This document shows, in pieces, positions 17,901 through 24,859 of a stretch of 49,926 nt of DNA (position 1 is its first letter; the number at the start of each line of letters is the position of its first letter). The notes below the pieces were generated by a model. That model saw only the letters and a list, made by a program, of their open reading frames with translations. It was not told where the DNA came from and did not search any database. This DNA comes from Curvibacter sp. (lineage in GTDB: Bacteria > Pseudomonadota > Gammaproteobacteria > Burkholderiales > Burkholderiaceae_C): positions 1-49,926 of the forward strand of contig JAFAMV010000084.1 in assembly GCA_019233055.1 (NCBI GenBank), written 5' to 3'. Both the position numbers and the translations under genes were made by a program.

Positions 17901-18617
17901 ATGGTCACTGAAAACGCTCTCCACCAGCGCCGTCGCGCGCCCACCGCCGAGGAACTGGCCGGCATCCCCTGGCTGGGCCGGCTGCCGACGCCCGAGCGCG
18001 ACTGGGTGCTGCCGCATCTGGTGGTCGGCGACGCCGAGGCCGGCGACTACATCTGCCGCATGGGGCGGCCGGTCACCTATTGGTTCGGCGTGGTCGAAGG
18101 CCTGTTGAAGATGAGTGCCGACAGCGCCCAGGGCCATCCCATCACCTTCACCGGCGTGCCGCCCGGCGGCTGGTTCGGCGAGGGCACGGCGCTCAAGCGC
18201 GAACCGTACCGCTACAACATCCAGGCGCTGCGCCGCAGCGTGGTGGCGGGCCTGCCGGTGGACAGTTTCCATTGGCTGCTCGACCACTCGATCGGCTTCA
18301 ACCGCTTTGTGATGAACCAGCTCAATGAACGCCTGGGCCAGTTCATCGCGGCGCGCGAGATCGACCGCCTCAACAACCCCGATGTGCGCGTGGCCCGCAG
18401 CCTGGCCGCGCTGTTCAACCCGGTGCTCTACCCCGGCGTGGGCCAGGTGTTGCGCATCACCCAGCAGGAGCTGGCCTACCTGGTGGGGCTGTCGCGACAG
18501 CGCGTCAACGAGGCCTTGCGCAATCTCGAGGCACAGCAGTTGATCCGGGTCGAGTACGGCGGCCTGCGCGTCCTGGACCTGGAGGCGCTGCGCAGCAGCC
18601 TGCGCGAGCGCGACTGA
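17901..18617 (+). CDS. Crp/Fnr-family transcriptional regulator
   Basis: A 238-aa regulator. Residues 15-130 form a cyclic-nucleotide-binding-type beta barrel (GDYICRMGRPVTYWFGVVEGLLKMS, then PPGGWFGEGTALKREPYRYNIQAL). A long dimerisation helix follows, then a C-terminal winged helix with recognition helix LSRQRVNEALRNLE. It has no cysteines for an Fe-S cluster, so it is not an FNR-type oxygen sensor; the effector is unknown and could be an acyl- or aryl-CoA. The start at 17901 gives the normal family length. It is divergent from the liv/acyl-CoA synthetase operon, which it probably controls. It converges with the anti-sigma gene, with only 6 bp between the stops. Confidence 0.85.
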   Translation: MVTENALHQRRRAPTAEELAGIPWLGRLPTPERDWVLPHLVVGDAEAGDYICRMGRPVTYWFGVVEGLLKMSADSAQGHPITFTGVPPGGWFGEGTALKREPYRYNIQALRRSVVAGLPVDSFHWLLDHSIGFNRFVMNQLNERLGQFIAAREIDRLNNPDVRVARSLAALFNPVLYPGVGQVLRITQQELAYLVGLSRQRVNEALRNLEAQQLIRVEYGGLRVLDLEALRSSLRERD

Positions 18618-18623
18618 CGGCGC

Positions 18624-19421
18624 TCAACGCGGCGCGCCGGCCTGGGCCAGGGCCTGCGCCACGGTCATCAGCTCATCGGGCTGCAGGTCGGACACCAGCC
18701 AGTGCGCCATGCCCTGGCGGGTCCAGCGGACCCATTGGAAGCCACGCTGCGTGCCGCTTTGCAGCGGGTGGTCGGCCTGCGCATCGGGCCAGACATAGTC
18801 TTCCACCACATGCTGGCCATGCTGGTAGACCAGGGCGGCCACCGGCCGCCCGGCCAGGTAGTCGATGCGCCCGCCCTGCAGCGGCGTACCCTGGTCGCGC
18901 AGGTCGGGCACCGGCGGCGAGTAGTCCAGCCGTGCCGACAACCAGGGTTTGACGGTGTGGCGGTCCGAGGACGGCATGTCGACCAGGCGCTGCGCCAGGG
19001 TGGCGCGCACATGGCTGGCCACCACCTCCTCACCCAGGCGCTCGTCGGGCGACGGCGCGGTCTGCAGCAGCAGGTGCAGGCCGAGGAACAGCGCGCTGGT
19101 CAGCACGCAGGCCGAGGCCATCGGGCGCCAGGCGAACCAGCGCTCGAGCAGGTCCTGCAGCCGCTGTCGTCGTGGTTCGGGCCGGGGCGGCGGCGTCTGG
19201 CCCGCCCGGGCTTCGGCCTGGAAGCGCTCGAGCAGGCCCGGCGGGGCGCGGTGGCAGTCGGCCTGGGCACGCAGGGCCTGGCCCAGGGCCTGTTCCTCCT
19301 GGACCTGGGCGGCCAGGCCGGGGTCGTGGCGCAGGCGGTCTTCGAAGGCCAGCCGTTCGGACAGGGGCAGCTCGCCGTCGATGAAGGCGTGCAGGTTCTG
19401 GGGGGCTTGGGGCAGTGTCAT
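18624..19421 (-). CDS. Membrane anti-sigma factor for the adjacent ECF sigma factor
   Basis: A 265-aa protein. The N-terminal 70 residues resemble an anti-sigma domain (LHAFIDGELPLSERLAFEDRL) but lack the His-Cys-Cys zinc ligands of the ZAS type. A single membrane helix spans about residues 101-119 (MASACVLTSALFLGLHLLL). The remaining 145 residues would be periplasmic and include WLSARLDYSPPVPDL, GGRIDYLAGRPVAALVYQHG and HVVEDYVWP, a pattern I associate with periplasmic sensor domains of this anti-sigma group. Its ATG overlaps the sigma stop by 4 bp (ATGA), so the two are made together. It would hold the sigma factor at the membrane until a periplasmic signal releases it. Confidence 0.85.
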   Translation of the reverse strand: MTLPQAPQNLHAFIDGELPLSERLAFEDRLRHDPGLAAQVQEEQALGQALRAQADCHRAPPGLLERFQAEARAGQTPPPRPEPRRQRLQDLLERWFAWRPMASACVLTSALFLGLHLLLQTAPSPDERLGEEVVASHVRATLAQRLVDMPSSDRHTVKPWLSARLDYSPPVPDLRDQGTPLQGGRIDYLAGRPVAALVYQHGQHVVEDYVWPDAQADHPLQSGTQRGFQWVRWTRQGMAHWLVSDLQPDELMTVAQALAQAGAPR

Positions 19422-19966
19422 GGGGCCTCCGTCGAGGACAGGGGGGCGTGGGGGGCCAGTGCTTCGCGCAGCAGCCGGCGGGCCCGGGCCAGGCGCGACA
19501 TCACCGTGCCCACCGGGATGTCGGCGATGCGGGCGATGTCCTTGTAGGCCAGGTCTTCGAGTTCGCGCAGCACCAGCACCTCGCGGTAGGCGGCCGGCAG
19601 CGAGGCCAGCGCCCGGTTGATCTGTTCACGGTCCATCTTGCGTGCCAGCAGGGCCGGCGGTTGCAGCTCCTCGGGGGCCTGGGCCTGGGCTGGCTCATCG
19701 TCTTCGTCGTGCCAGGGCACCTGTTCGGTGGGCCGGTTCTTCTGCAGCCAGCTCCAGGTGGTGTGGTGCACGATCTGCAGCAGCCAGGGGCGCACCTGGT
19801 CGCCCCGGAAGGAGGCGAAATAGCGCAGCGCGCGCAGCAGGGCCTCCTGCACCACGTCCTGCGCGTCCTGGTCGTTGCGGGTCAGCCAGCGCGCCACGTT
19901 GTAGGCCGCGTCCAGATGCGGCAGCACCACCGCGCTGAAGCGCTCAAGCTCGGTCTCGTCGCTCAT
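19418..19966 (-). CDS. ECF-type RNA polymerase sigma factor
   Basis: A 182-aa ECF sigma factor. Region 2 is AAYNVARWLTRNDQDAQDVVQEALLRALRYF, and region 4 is LPAAYREVLVLRELEDLAYKDIARIADIPVGTVMSRLARARRLL. An acidic/glutamine-rich linker of about 35 residues separates them. The start at 19966 places the gene some 20 bp behind a GGGAAT-N16-CGGTA promoter-like motif that is repeated in front of the divergent metallophosphoesterase gene, which implies autoregulation plus control of that operon. No extra C-terminal SnoaL-type domain is present. Confidence 0.93.
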   Translation of the reverse strand: MSDETELERFSAVVLPHLDAAYNVARWLTRNDQDAQDVVQEALLRALRYFASFRGDQVRPWLLQIVHHTTWSWLQKNRPTEQVPWHDEDDEPAQAQAPEELQPPALLARKMDREQINRALASLPAAYREVLVLRELEDLAYKDIARIADIPVGTVMSRLARARRLLREALAPHAPLSSTEAP

Positions 19967-19992
19967 CCTGGGTCCTTGTCATGGTGTCCTGC

Positions 19993-20019
19993 TACCGCCC
20001 GGCCCGTGGTTTTATTCCC
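19993..20019 (-). promoter_or_regulatory. Candidate ECF promoter of the sigma/anti-sigma operon
   Basis: On the minus strand GGGAAT (20019-20014) and CGGTA (19997-19993) are separated by exactly 16 bp. The pair ends about 27 bp before the sigma-factor ATG. The same two blocks with the same spacing occur on the opposite strand at 20065-20091. Confidence 0.65.
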
Positions 20020-20064
20020 GTCAGGCGGCAAGTCCCGGCAGGGTGCAGGGGTATGGCGGCTGGC

Positions 20065-20091
20065 GGGAATGTCCGTGGCATGGCGGCGGTA
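20065..20091 (+). promoter_or_regulatory. Candidate ECF promoter of the metallophosphoesterase/CuA-protein operon
   Basis: GGGAAT (20065-20070) and CGGTA (20087-20091) are separated by 16 bp, matching the element in front of the sigma gene while the spacer differs. A transcript starting near 20099 would have a leader of about 40 bases containing the CAGGAG ribosome-binding site before the ATG at 20139. Confidence 0.65.
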
Positions 20092-20138
20092 TCTGCGTTC
20101 ACAGGGCATGTGGTCCCTGGCAAACAGGAGTTTCCATC

Positions 20139-21032
20139 ATGAACAAGGATTTCGATCGCCGGTCTTTCATGCGCCTGGCCGGTCTGGCCGGCGTGGTGTT
20201 CGCCTCGGGCCTGGGGGGCTCGGCGCGAGCCGAGGAGGCCGATGACTTCTTCTTCGTGCAGTTGTCCGACAGCCATTGGGGCTTCGAGGGCGAGGCCAAC
20301 CCGGATGCCCACGGCACCCTGTCCAAGGCGGTGGCGGCCGTGAATGCCCTGCCGCAGGCGCCGGACTTCATCATGTTCACCGGCGACCTGACCCATACCA
20401 CGGACGACCCGCATGAACGCCGTGAGCGCATGCGCACCTTCCGCGACCTGGTCAGTCCCCTGAAGGCCGGGGCGCTTCGTTTCATACCGGGCGAGCACGA
20501 TGCGGCGCTGGACCGGGGCCGGGCCTTCCAGGAGTTCTTCGGTCCGACGCATTACAGCTTCGATCACAAGGGGGTCCATTTCATCGCCCTGGACAACGTC
20601 AGCGACCCTGGGGCCAGCCTGGGTGCCGAGCAGTTGGCCTGGCTGGCCGACGACCTCTCGCGCCAGCCTGCTCAGGCGCGCATCGTGGTGTTCGCCCACC
20701 GGCCGCTGTTCGACCTGGCCCCGCAATGGGACTGGGCGACCCGCGACGGCGCCCGGGCGGTGGCGCTGCTGCAGCAGCATGAGAACGTGACCGTGTTCTA
20801 CGGCCACATCCACCAGGAGCACCACCAGATGACCGGGGCCATCGCCCACCACGCGGCGACCTCGCTGATCTTTCCGCTGCCGGCGCCCGGCTCGCAACCC
20901 CGCCGCACGCCGCTGCCCTGGGATGCGGCCCAACCCTATCGGGGCCTGGGTTGGCGCGAGGTGGCGTTGTCCAGGACGGCCGATCAGGCGCCGGTGCTGC
21001 AGCAGCGGCCGGTGCAAGGAGGCCAGGCATGA
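20139..21032 (+). CDS. Tat-exported metallophosphoesterase (calcineurin-like)
   Basis: A 297-aa protein. The start at 20139 gives a clear Tat signal, DRRSFMRLAG at residues 6-15 followed by a hydrophobic run, with cleavage likely after SARA (residue 31). Metal-binding motifs of the family are D44-x-H46, G82-D83, H187 and G222-H-x-H225. The usual GNH motif reads G118-E119-H120-D121, so the bridging Asn ligand is replaced by Glu. Export folded by Tat fits a protein that loads its dinuclear metal centre in the cytoplasm. It is co-transcribed with the CuA protein (4-bp overlap) and probably under the divergent ECF factor. Substrate unknown: a phosphodiester or phosphomonoester in the periplasm. 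Confidence 0.88.
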   Translation: MNKDFDRRSFMRLAGLAGVVFASGLGGSARAEEADDFFFVQLSDSHWGFEGEANPDAHGTLSKAVAAVNALPQAPDFIMFTGDLTHTTDDPHERRERMRTFRDLVSPLKAGALRFIPGEHDAALDRGRAFQEFFGPTHYSFDHKGVHFIALDNVSDPGASLGAEQLAWLADDLSRQPAQARIVVFAHRPLFDLAPQWDWATRDGARAVALLQQHENVTVFYGHIHQEHHQMTGAIAHHAATSLIFPLPAPGSQPRRTPLPWDAAQPYRGLGWREVALSRTADQAPVLQQRPVQGGQA

Positions 21033-21403
21033 ACGGCACCCCACTGCAACGCCGGCAATGGCTCGGGGGGGCGGCCCTGGTGCTGGGCCTGGGCAGCTCC
21101 GCCTGGGCGCTGGGCGCGGCCCGGCCCAGGGTGATCCGCGTGGTGGCCCGCAAGTTCGAGTTCGTGCCGCGCGAGATCCGGGTGCGTCGCGGCGAGACCG
21201 TGGAGCTGCAACTGAGCGCGCCCGAGGTGCCGATGGGCATCCATGTGATCGGCCTGGAGCTGCGCGCCGACATCGTGCCGGGCCAGGTCACGCGATTGCG
21301 CCTGACGCCCGAGCAGGAGGGCCGGTTCGACTTCCTGTGCGATGTGTTCTGCGGCAGCGGCCATGAGGACATGAGTGGTGTGCTGGTGGTGGAGGGGCCA
21401 TAA
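21029..21403 (+). CDS. Small Tat-exported cupredoxin with a complete CuA-type ligand set
   Basis: A 124-aa protein whose ATG overlaps the metallophosphoesterase stop (ATGA). Residues 8-30 form a probable Tat signal (QRRQWLGGAALVLGLG). The mature part is a cupredoxin resembling the soluble half of cytochrome c oxidase subunit II: RKFEFVPREIRVRRGETVEL, then His72, and C104-x3-C108-x3-H112-x2-M115. That is the full ligand set of a dinuclear CuA centre (two His, two Cys, one Met). Unlike COX II there are no membrane helices, and no oxidase subunits are nearby. Possible roles are a periplasmic electron carrier, a copper carrier or a nitrous-oxide-reductase-like CuA donor; none can be chosen from sequence. 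Confidence 0.87.
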   Translation: MNGTPLQRRQWLGGAALVLGLGSSAWALGAARPRVIRVVARKFEFVPREIRVRRGETVELQLSAPEVPMGIHVIGLELRADIVPGQVTRLRLTPEQEGRFDFLCDVFCGSGHEDMSGVLVVEGP

Positions 21404-21476
21404 TCGATCCAGACCGTCCATGGCGGACGGCGTCCGGTCGACTGCCCGGCGGCTGCGGTCCTGACGATGGCTGCCC

Positions 21477-21836
21477 ATGCTTCCTCTGACCCAGGATTTC
21501 GCCGAGCGCCGGGGCGCCCCGCGCAGACCGGTGCGCGTGACCGTGGCCCTGCAGATCGAAGGCCGCCCGTTGCTGACGGTGCGCACGGTCGAGGTCTCGG
21601 CCTCGGGGGTGGGCCTGAGCTGCCCGATCAATCTGCCCTTGGGGACCCGCTGCCAACTGAGTTTTCTCATTCCCCTGGCGGGTCGCCCCATCGAACTCAG
21701 GATGCAGGGGGCGATGGTGATGCACAGCGTGCTGAGCCAGCATGACGGCGGCTTCCGGCTGGGTTGCCAGTTCGTCCAGTTGCCGTCGGACATCGGCCAG
21801 CGCCTGCAGGCCTTTGCGCGCAGCGCGGGCCTCTGA
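21477..21836 (+). CDS. PilZ-domain protein (probable c-di-GMP receptor)
   Basis: A 119-aa single-domain protein. The c-di-GMP-binding RxxxR is present near residues 11-17 (RRGAPRR). The second motif, usually (D/N)xSxxG, reads EVSASG, a conservative Asp-to-Glu change. The rest matches the PilZ barrel (LPLGTRCQLSFLIPLAGRPIEL, then GFRLGCQFVQL). Alone in its transcription unit, 73 bp after the CuA gene and convergent with the hypothetical gene at 21880. It probably binds c-di-GMP and acts through a partner protein elsewhere. Confidence 0.85.
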   Translation: MLPLTQDFAERRGAPRRPVRVTVALQIEGRPLLTVRTVEVSASGVGLSCPINLPLGTRCQLSFLIPLAGRPIELRMQGAMVMHSVLSQHDGGFRLGCQFVQLPSDIGQRLQAFARSAGL

Positions 21837-21879
21837 GGGACCTCGACGTGACGTCGAAGGGGGGAGTCTGACGGTGCGG

Positions 21880-22530
21880 TCAGCGGCGGGGCCTGCGGCG
21901 CCGCTGCTGCGGCGGTGCCGGCAGGCGGGGCTCGATCCAGCGCAGCAGCGGGGAGTCCGCCAGGCGGGTGGAATACCCCAGCCGCCCGGCGCGTTCCCTG
22001 AGGCGCTCCAGCCACAGGTCCCAGGCCAGCCGCAAGGCCAGGGTGGCGAGGCCGGCGGCCACCCGCAGCAGGGCCCGGGGGGATGCCCGTTCCAGACCGG
22101 CACGCGCATCCAGGGCCAGCACCTGGCGCTGCAATTTCCAGAGTTGGGTGCGTGAGAAGCGCTCGCCCTGCGCCTGTCCGCAGACCTCGGCATAGGTGTC
22201 CAGCAGGGGTTCGGGCGGGTAGATGCTGGGGGCGCCGAAGTCGGTCGGGTAGTCGCCCAGTTGTCGCTGCACCCGCCGCGTGCCGTCCACCTGCACGTCG
22301 GTCAGGTCCAGGACCTCGTCGTCGTCGGTGAGCATGGCCCAGTGCTCGAGGTAGTGGGGGTCGTTGCGGACTTTCCAGCGCACGAAGCGCACCCGGTCGA
22401 GCAGTTTCAGGCGTCGGGCCTCCTGCCCCAGCACCAGGGTGGCGTGCAGGCACCGGCCTCGGGCCTCACGGACCGAGCGCAGGCTGTGACGCCGCGCAAA
22501 ACCGACGAGTGCGCGCAAAGGACGGCTCAT
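21880..22530 (-). CDS. Hypothetical protein with a possible papain/transglutaminase-like catalytic set
   Basis: A 216-aa protein I do not recognise as a named family. The N-terminal half contains GRCLHATLVLG (Cys27), LEHWAMLTDDDEVLDLTD (His63, Asp75) and then YPTDFGAPSIYPPE. The order Cys, His about 36 residues later and Asp about 12 after that resembles transglutaminase- or papain-like folds, where HW and a (V/L)(L/I)D strand are common. The C-terminal half is arginine- and leucine-rich helix ending in a very basic tail (QQRRRRPRR). There is no signal peptide. The start at 22530 is simply the first ATG. Function is unknown and the catalytic reading is inference. Confidence 0.7.
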   Translation of the reverse strand: MSRPLRALVGFARRHSLRSVREARGRCLHATLVLGQEARRLKLLDRVRFVRWKVRNDPHYLEHWAMLTDDDEVLDLTDVQVDGTRRVQRQLGDYPTDFGAPSIYPPEPLLDTYAEVCGQAQGERFSRTQLWKLQRQVLALDARAGLERASPRALLRVAAGLATLALRLAWDLWLERLRERAGRLGYSTRLADSPLLRWIEPRLPAPPQQRRRRPRR

Positions 22531-22851
22531 GGCTGAGGCAATGCAGCGGTTTGTTTACAAAAGGAAATAAATATTAACAGCATCTTCACGACTGCCGAAG
22601 GCCGCCGTGAGGGCCCCGCAATGCCCGGTCGGGAGCTGGGGTGTCGGTGGCATTTTTATGTTTTCTTTATTTTTGAATGATGCCCTTGATTCCATTGATG
22701 CATATGGATTTGAAGCTATTGAAAGCATAGCTGTTTTAATGCTTTCCGGGCTGAATTTAACAACTTTTTAATACCGTCGGGAGCAGTCTCAACCCCGTTT
22801 TGACACGCTGCAACCTACGCTCCAGGCATTGTTCTGAACGCTGGAGTCCGT
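22531..22851. promoter_or_regulatory. AT-rich intergenic region upstream of kdp
   Basis: A 321-bp gap much richer in A+T than its surroundings. It holds two overlapping inverted repeats (22714-22746, listed separately). It also holds the run TTTAACAACTTTTTAAT (22756-22772), which resembles the T-rich KdpE target of enteric bacteria, and a perfect TTGACA (22800-22805) about 50 bp before the first kdp ORF but without a convincing -10 box. A KdpE-activated promoter with a weak -10 is the likely reading. Confidence 0.45.
22714..22746. repeat. Overlapping, mutually exclusive inverted repeats upstream of kdp
   Basis: AGCTAT (22714-22719) pairs with ATAGCT (22727-22732), and GAAAGCAT (22721-22728) pairs with ATGCTTTC (22739-22746). 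The two stems share 22727-22728 and interleave, so only one can form. The sequence lies 106 bp before the first kdp start codon and may be a relic of a dispersed repeat. Confidence 0.5.
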
Positions 22852-22953
22852 ATGGATCTTGTCTATGTAGTGCTGGGCGTGGCCCTCTGGGGCCTGATGG
22901 CCCTGCTGGCCCTGGGCCTGGATCGAATCCCGACCACCGGAGGCCGCCCATGA
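22852..22953 (+). CDS. Small membrane protein upstream of kdpF
   Basis: A 33-codon ORF preceded by GGAG five bases before the ATG. It encodes one hydrophobic helix (residues 3-23, [21 protein letters not shown]) and a short polar tail. Its stop overlaps the kdpF start (ATGA), and the kdpF ribosome-binding site GGAGG lies within it, so the two are translationally coupled. I recall comparable one-helix ORFs before kdpF/kdpA in other proteobacteria, usually unannotated. It may be a second KdpF-like subunit or stabiliser of the Kdp complex. Confidence 0.6.
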   Translation: MDLVYVVLGVALWGLMALLALGLDRIPTTGGRP

Positions 22954-23048
22954 ACGCCGCCACCTTGTTCCAGTGGCTGGCCGGCCTGACTTCGCTGGGC
23001 CTGCTGGTGTACCTGATCTATGCGCTGTTCCGCGCCGAGGATTTCTGA
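22950..23048 (+). CDS. kdpF: KdpF, small subunit of the K+-transporting ATPase
   Basis: A 32-aa single-helix membrane peptide ([24 protein letters not shown]). The [14 protein letters not shown] end is the KdpF signature (compare the LGYLVYALxxAExF pattern in E. coli). A GGAGG site lies six bases before the ATG, and its stop shares a base with the kdpA start (TGATG). KdpF stabilises the KdpABC complex in the inner membrane. Confidence 0.88.
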   Translation: MNAATLFQWLAGLTSLGLLVYLIYALFRAEDF

Positions 23049-24847
23049 TGACCGCCTCTGCCGTGGGCCTGCTGGCCCTGTTCCTGATCCTTCTGCTGGC
23101 CCTGTCCTGGCCGCTGGGCCGCTTCGTGGCGGCCCTGTGCGGCGGCCGCCTGCCGGGCTGGATGCTGCGTGTCGAGTCCGGCATCGGCCGCCTCGCGGGC
23201 TTCCGGTCCGATGAGGGCATGGGTTGGAAGCGCTACACCCTGGCGCTGCTGGCCTTCAATGCCCTGGGCGTGCTGGCGGTCTACCTGCTGCAGCGCTTCC
23301 AGGCCGAGCTGCCGCTGAACCCGGCCGCCATGGCCGACGTCAGCCCCGATTCCTCCTTCAACACCGCGATCAGCTTCGTCACCAACACCAACTGGCAGGG
23401 CTACAGCGGCGAGTCCACCATGAGCTACCTGACGCAGATGCTGGGGCTCTCGGTGCAGAACTTCCTGTCCGCTGCGACCGGCATCGCCGTGGTGTTCGCG
23501 CTGATCCGTGGCCTGGCGGCCCGCTCGGCCGAGGCGGTCGGCAATTTCTGGACCGACGTGACCCGCATCACGCTGTGGCTGCTGCTGCCGCTGTCCCTCA
23601 TCCTGGCCCTGGTCTTCGTGAGCGAGGGCGTGATCCAGAACTTCGATGCCTACAAGGACGTCACCACGCTCGAGTCGCAGACCTGGCAGCAACCCCAGGT
23701 CGACGACAAGGGCCAGCCCATCCTCGATGACAAGGGTCAGCCGGTGACCAAGGAGGCCAGCGGCCAGACCCAGACCCTGCCGATGGGGCCGGTGGCCTCG
23801 CAGGAGTCCATCAAGATGCTGGGCACCAATGGCGGCGGCTTCTTCAACGCCAACTCGGCCCATCCCTATGAGAACCCGAGCGCCTTGTCGAACCTGTGGC
23901 AGATGCTGGCCATCTTCCTGATCCCGGCGGCGCTGTGCTTCGCCTTCGGGCGCGAGGTGGGCGACGGCCGCCAGGGTTGGGCGGTGCTGGCCGCGATGAC
24001 GGTGATGTTCGTGGTGGCGGTGCTGTGCATCCTGCCCCCCGAGCAGGCCGGCAACCCGCTGTTCACCCCGCTGGGCGTCGACCAGACCGCCAGCGCAGTG
24101 CAGGCCGGCGGCAACATGGAGGGCAAGGAGGTGCGCTTCGGCATCAACGCCTCGGGCCTGTTCGCGGTGATCACCACGGCGGCCTCCTGTGGCGCGGTCA
24201 ATGCCATGCACGATTCGCTGACCCCGCTGGGCGGCATGGTGCCCCTGGTCATGATGCAGCTCGGCGAGGTGGTGTTCGGCGGCGTCGGCACCGGGCTCTA
24301 CGGCATGCTGGTGTTCGCGGTGCTGGCGGTGTTCATCGCCGGCCTGATGATCGGCCGCACGCCCGAATACCTGGGCAAGAAGATCGAGGCCCGCGAGATG
24401 AAGCTGGTGTCGGTGGCCATCCTGGTCACGCCCATCGTGGTGCTGGCCGGCACGGCGGTGGCGGTGTTGCTTGACGCGGGCAAGGCGGGCGTGGCCAATC
24501 CGGGGGCGCATGGCTTCTCCGAGATCCTCTATGCCTTCACCTCGGCCGGCAACAACAATGGCAGCGCCTTTGCCGGCCTGTCGGCCAACACCCCGTTCTA
24601 CAACGTGGCGCTGGGCCTGGTGATGTGGCTGGGCCGCTTCGGCGTGATCGTGCCCGTGATGGCGCTGGCGGGCTCCCTGGCGGCCAAGAAGCGGCTGCCG
24701 GTGACCGGCGGCACCCTGCCCACCCACGGCCCGCTGTTCGTGGTCCTGCTGATCGGCACCGTGCTGCTGGTCGGCCTGCTGAACTACGTGCCGGCACTGG
24801 CCCTGGGCCCGATGGTCGAGCATCTGATGCTCTGGTCGGGCAAGTAA
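23048..24847 (+). CDS. kdpA: KdpA, K+-binding channel-like subunit
   Basis: A 599-aa membrane protein of slightly above normal length (E. coli 557). The ATG at 23048 overlaps the kdpF stop. Selectivity-filter segments of the superfamily of K+ transporters are visible: [58 protein letters not shown] and [20 protein letters not shown] charged periplasmic-type insert around residues 215-250 contains two near-identical DDKGQP units ([15 protein letters not shown]), which explains the extra length. It binds and conducts K+ in the KdpFABC pump. Confidence 0.96.
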   Translation: MTASAVGLLALFLILLLALSWPLGRFVAALCGGRLPGWMLRVESGIGRLAGFRSDEGMGWKRYTLALLAFNALGVLAVYLLQRFQAELPLNPAAMADVSPDSSFNTAISFVTNTNWQGYSGESTMSYLTQMLGLSVQNFLSAATGIAVVFALIRGLAARSAEAVGNFWTDVTRITLWLLLPLSLILALVFVSEGVIQNFDAYKDVTTLESQTWQQPQVDDKGQPILDDKGQPVTKEASGQTQTLPMGPVASQESIKMLGTNGGGFFNANSAHPYENPSALSNLWQMLAIFLIPAALCFAFGREVGDGRQGWAVLAAMTVMFVVAVLCILPPEQAGNPLFTPLGVDQTASAVQAGGNMEGKEVRFGINASGLFAVITTAASCGAVNAMHDSLTPLGGMVPLVMMQLGEVVFGGVGTGLYGMLVFAVLAVFIAGLMIGRTPEYLGKKIEAREMKLVSVAILVTPIVVLAGTAVAVLLDAGKAGVANPGAHGFSEILYAFTSAGNNNGSAFAGLSANTPFYNVALGLVMWLGRFGVIVPVMALAGSLAAKKRLPVTGGTLPTHGPLFVVLLIGTVLLVGLLNYVPALALGPMVEHLMLWSGK

Positions 24848-24859
24848 GGAATCGAGATC

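Noticed and set aside
21843..21857. Perfect TCGACG-TGA-CGTCGA hairpin between the PilZ gene and the hypothetical gene
   Set aside because: The stem is short and no T run follows on either strand, so it is not convincing as a terminator.
22800..22805. TTGACA taken as a standard sigma-70 promoter for kdp
   Set aside because: No -10 box lies at 16-18 bp; the best candidate hexamer (AGGCAT) matches poorly. It was kept only as part of the kdp upstream region.
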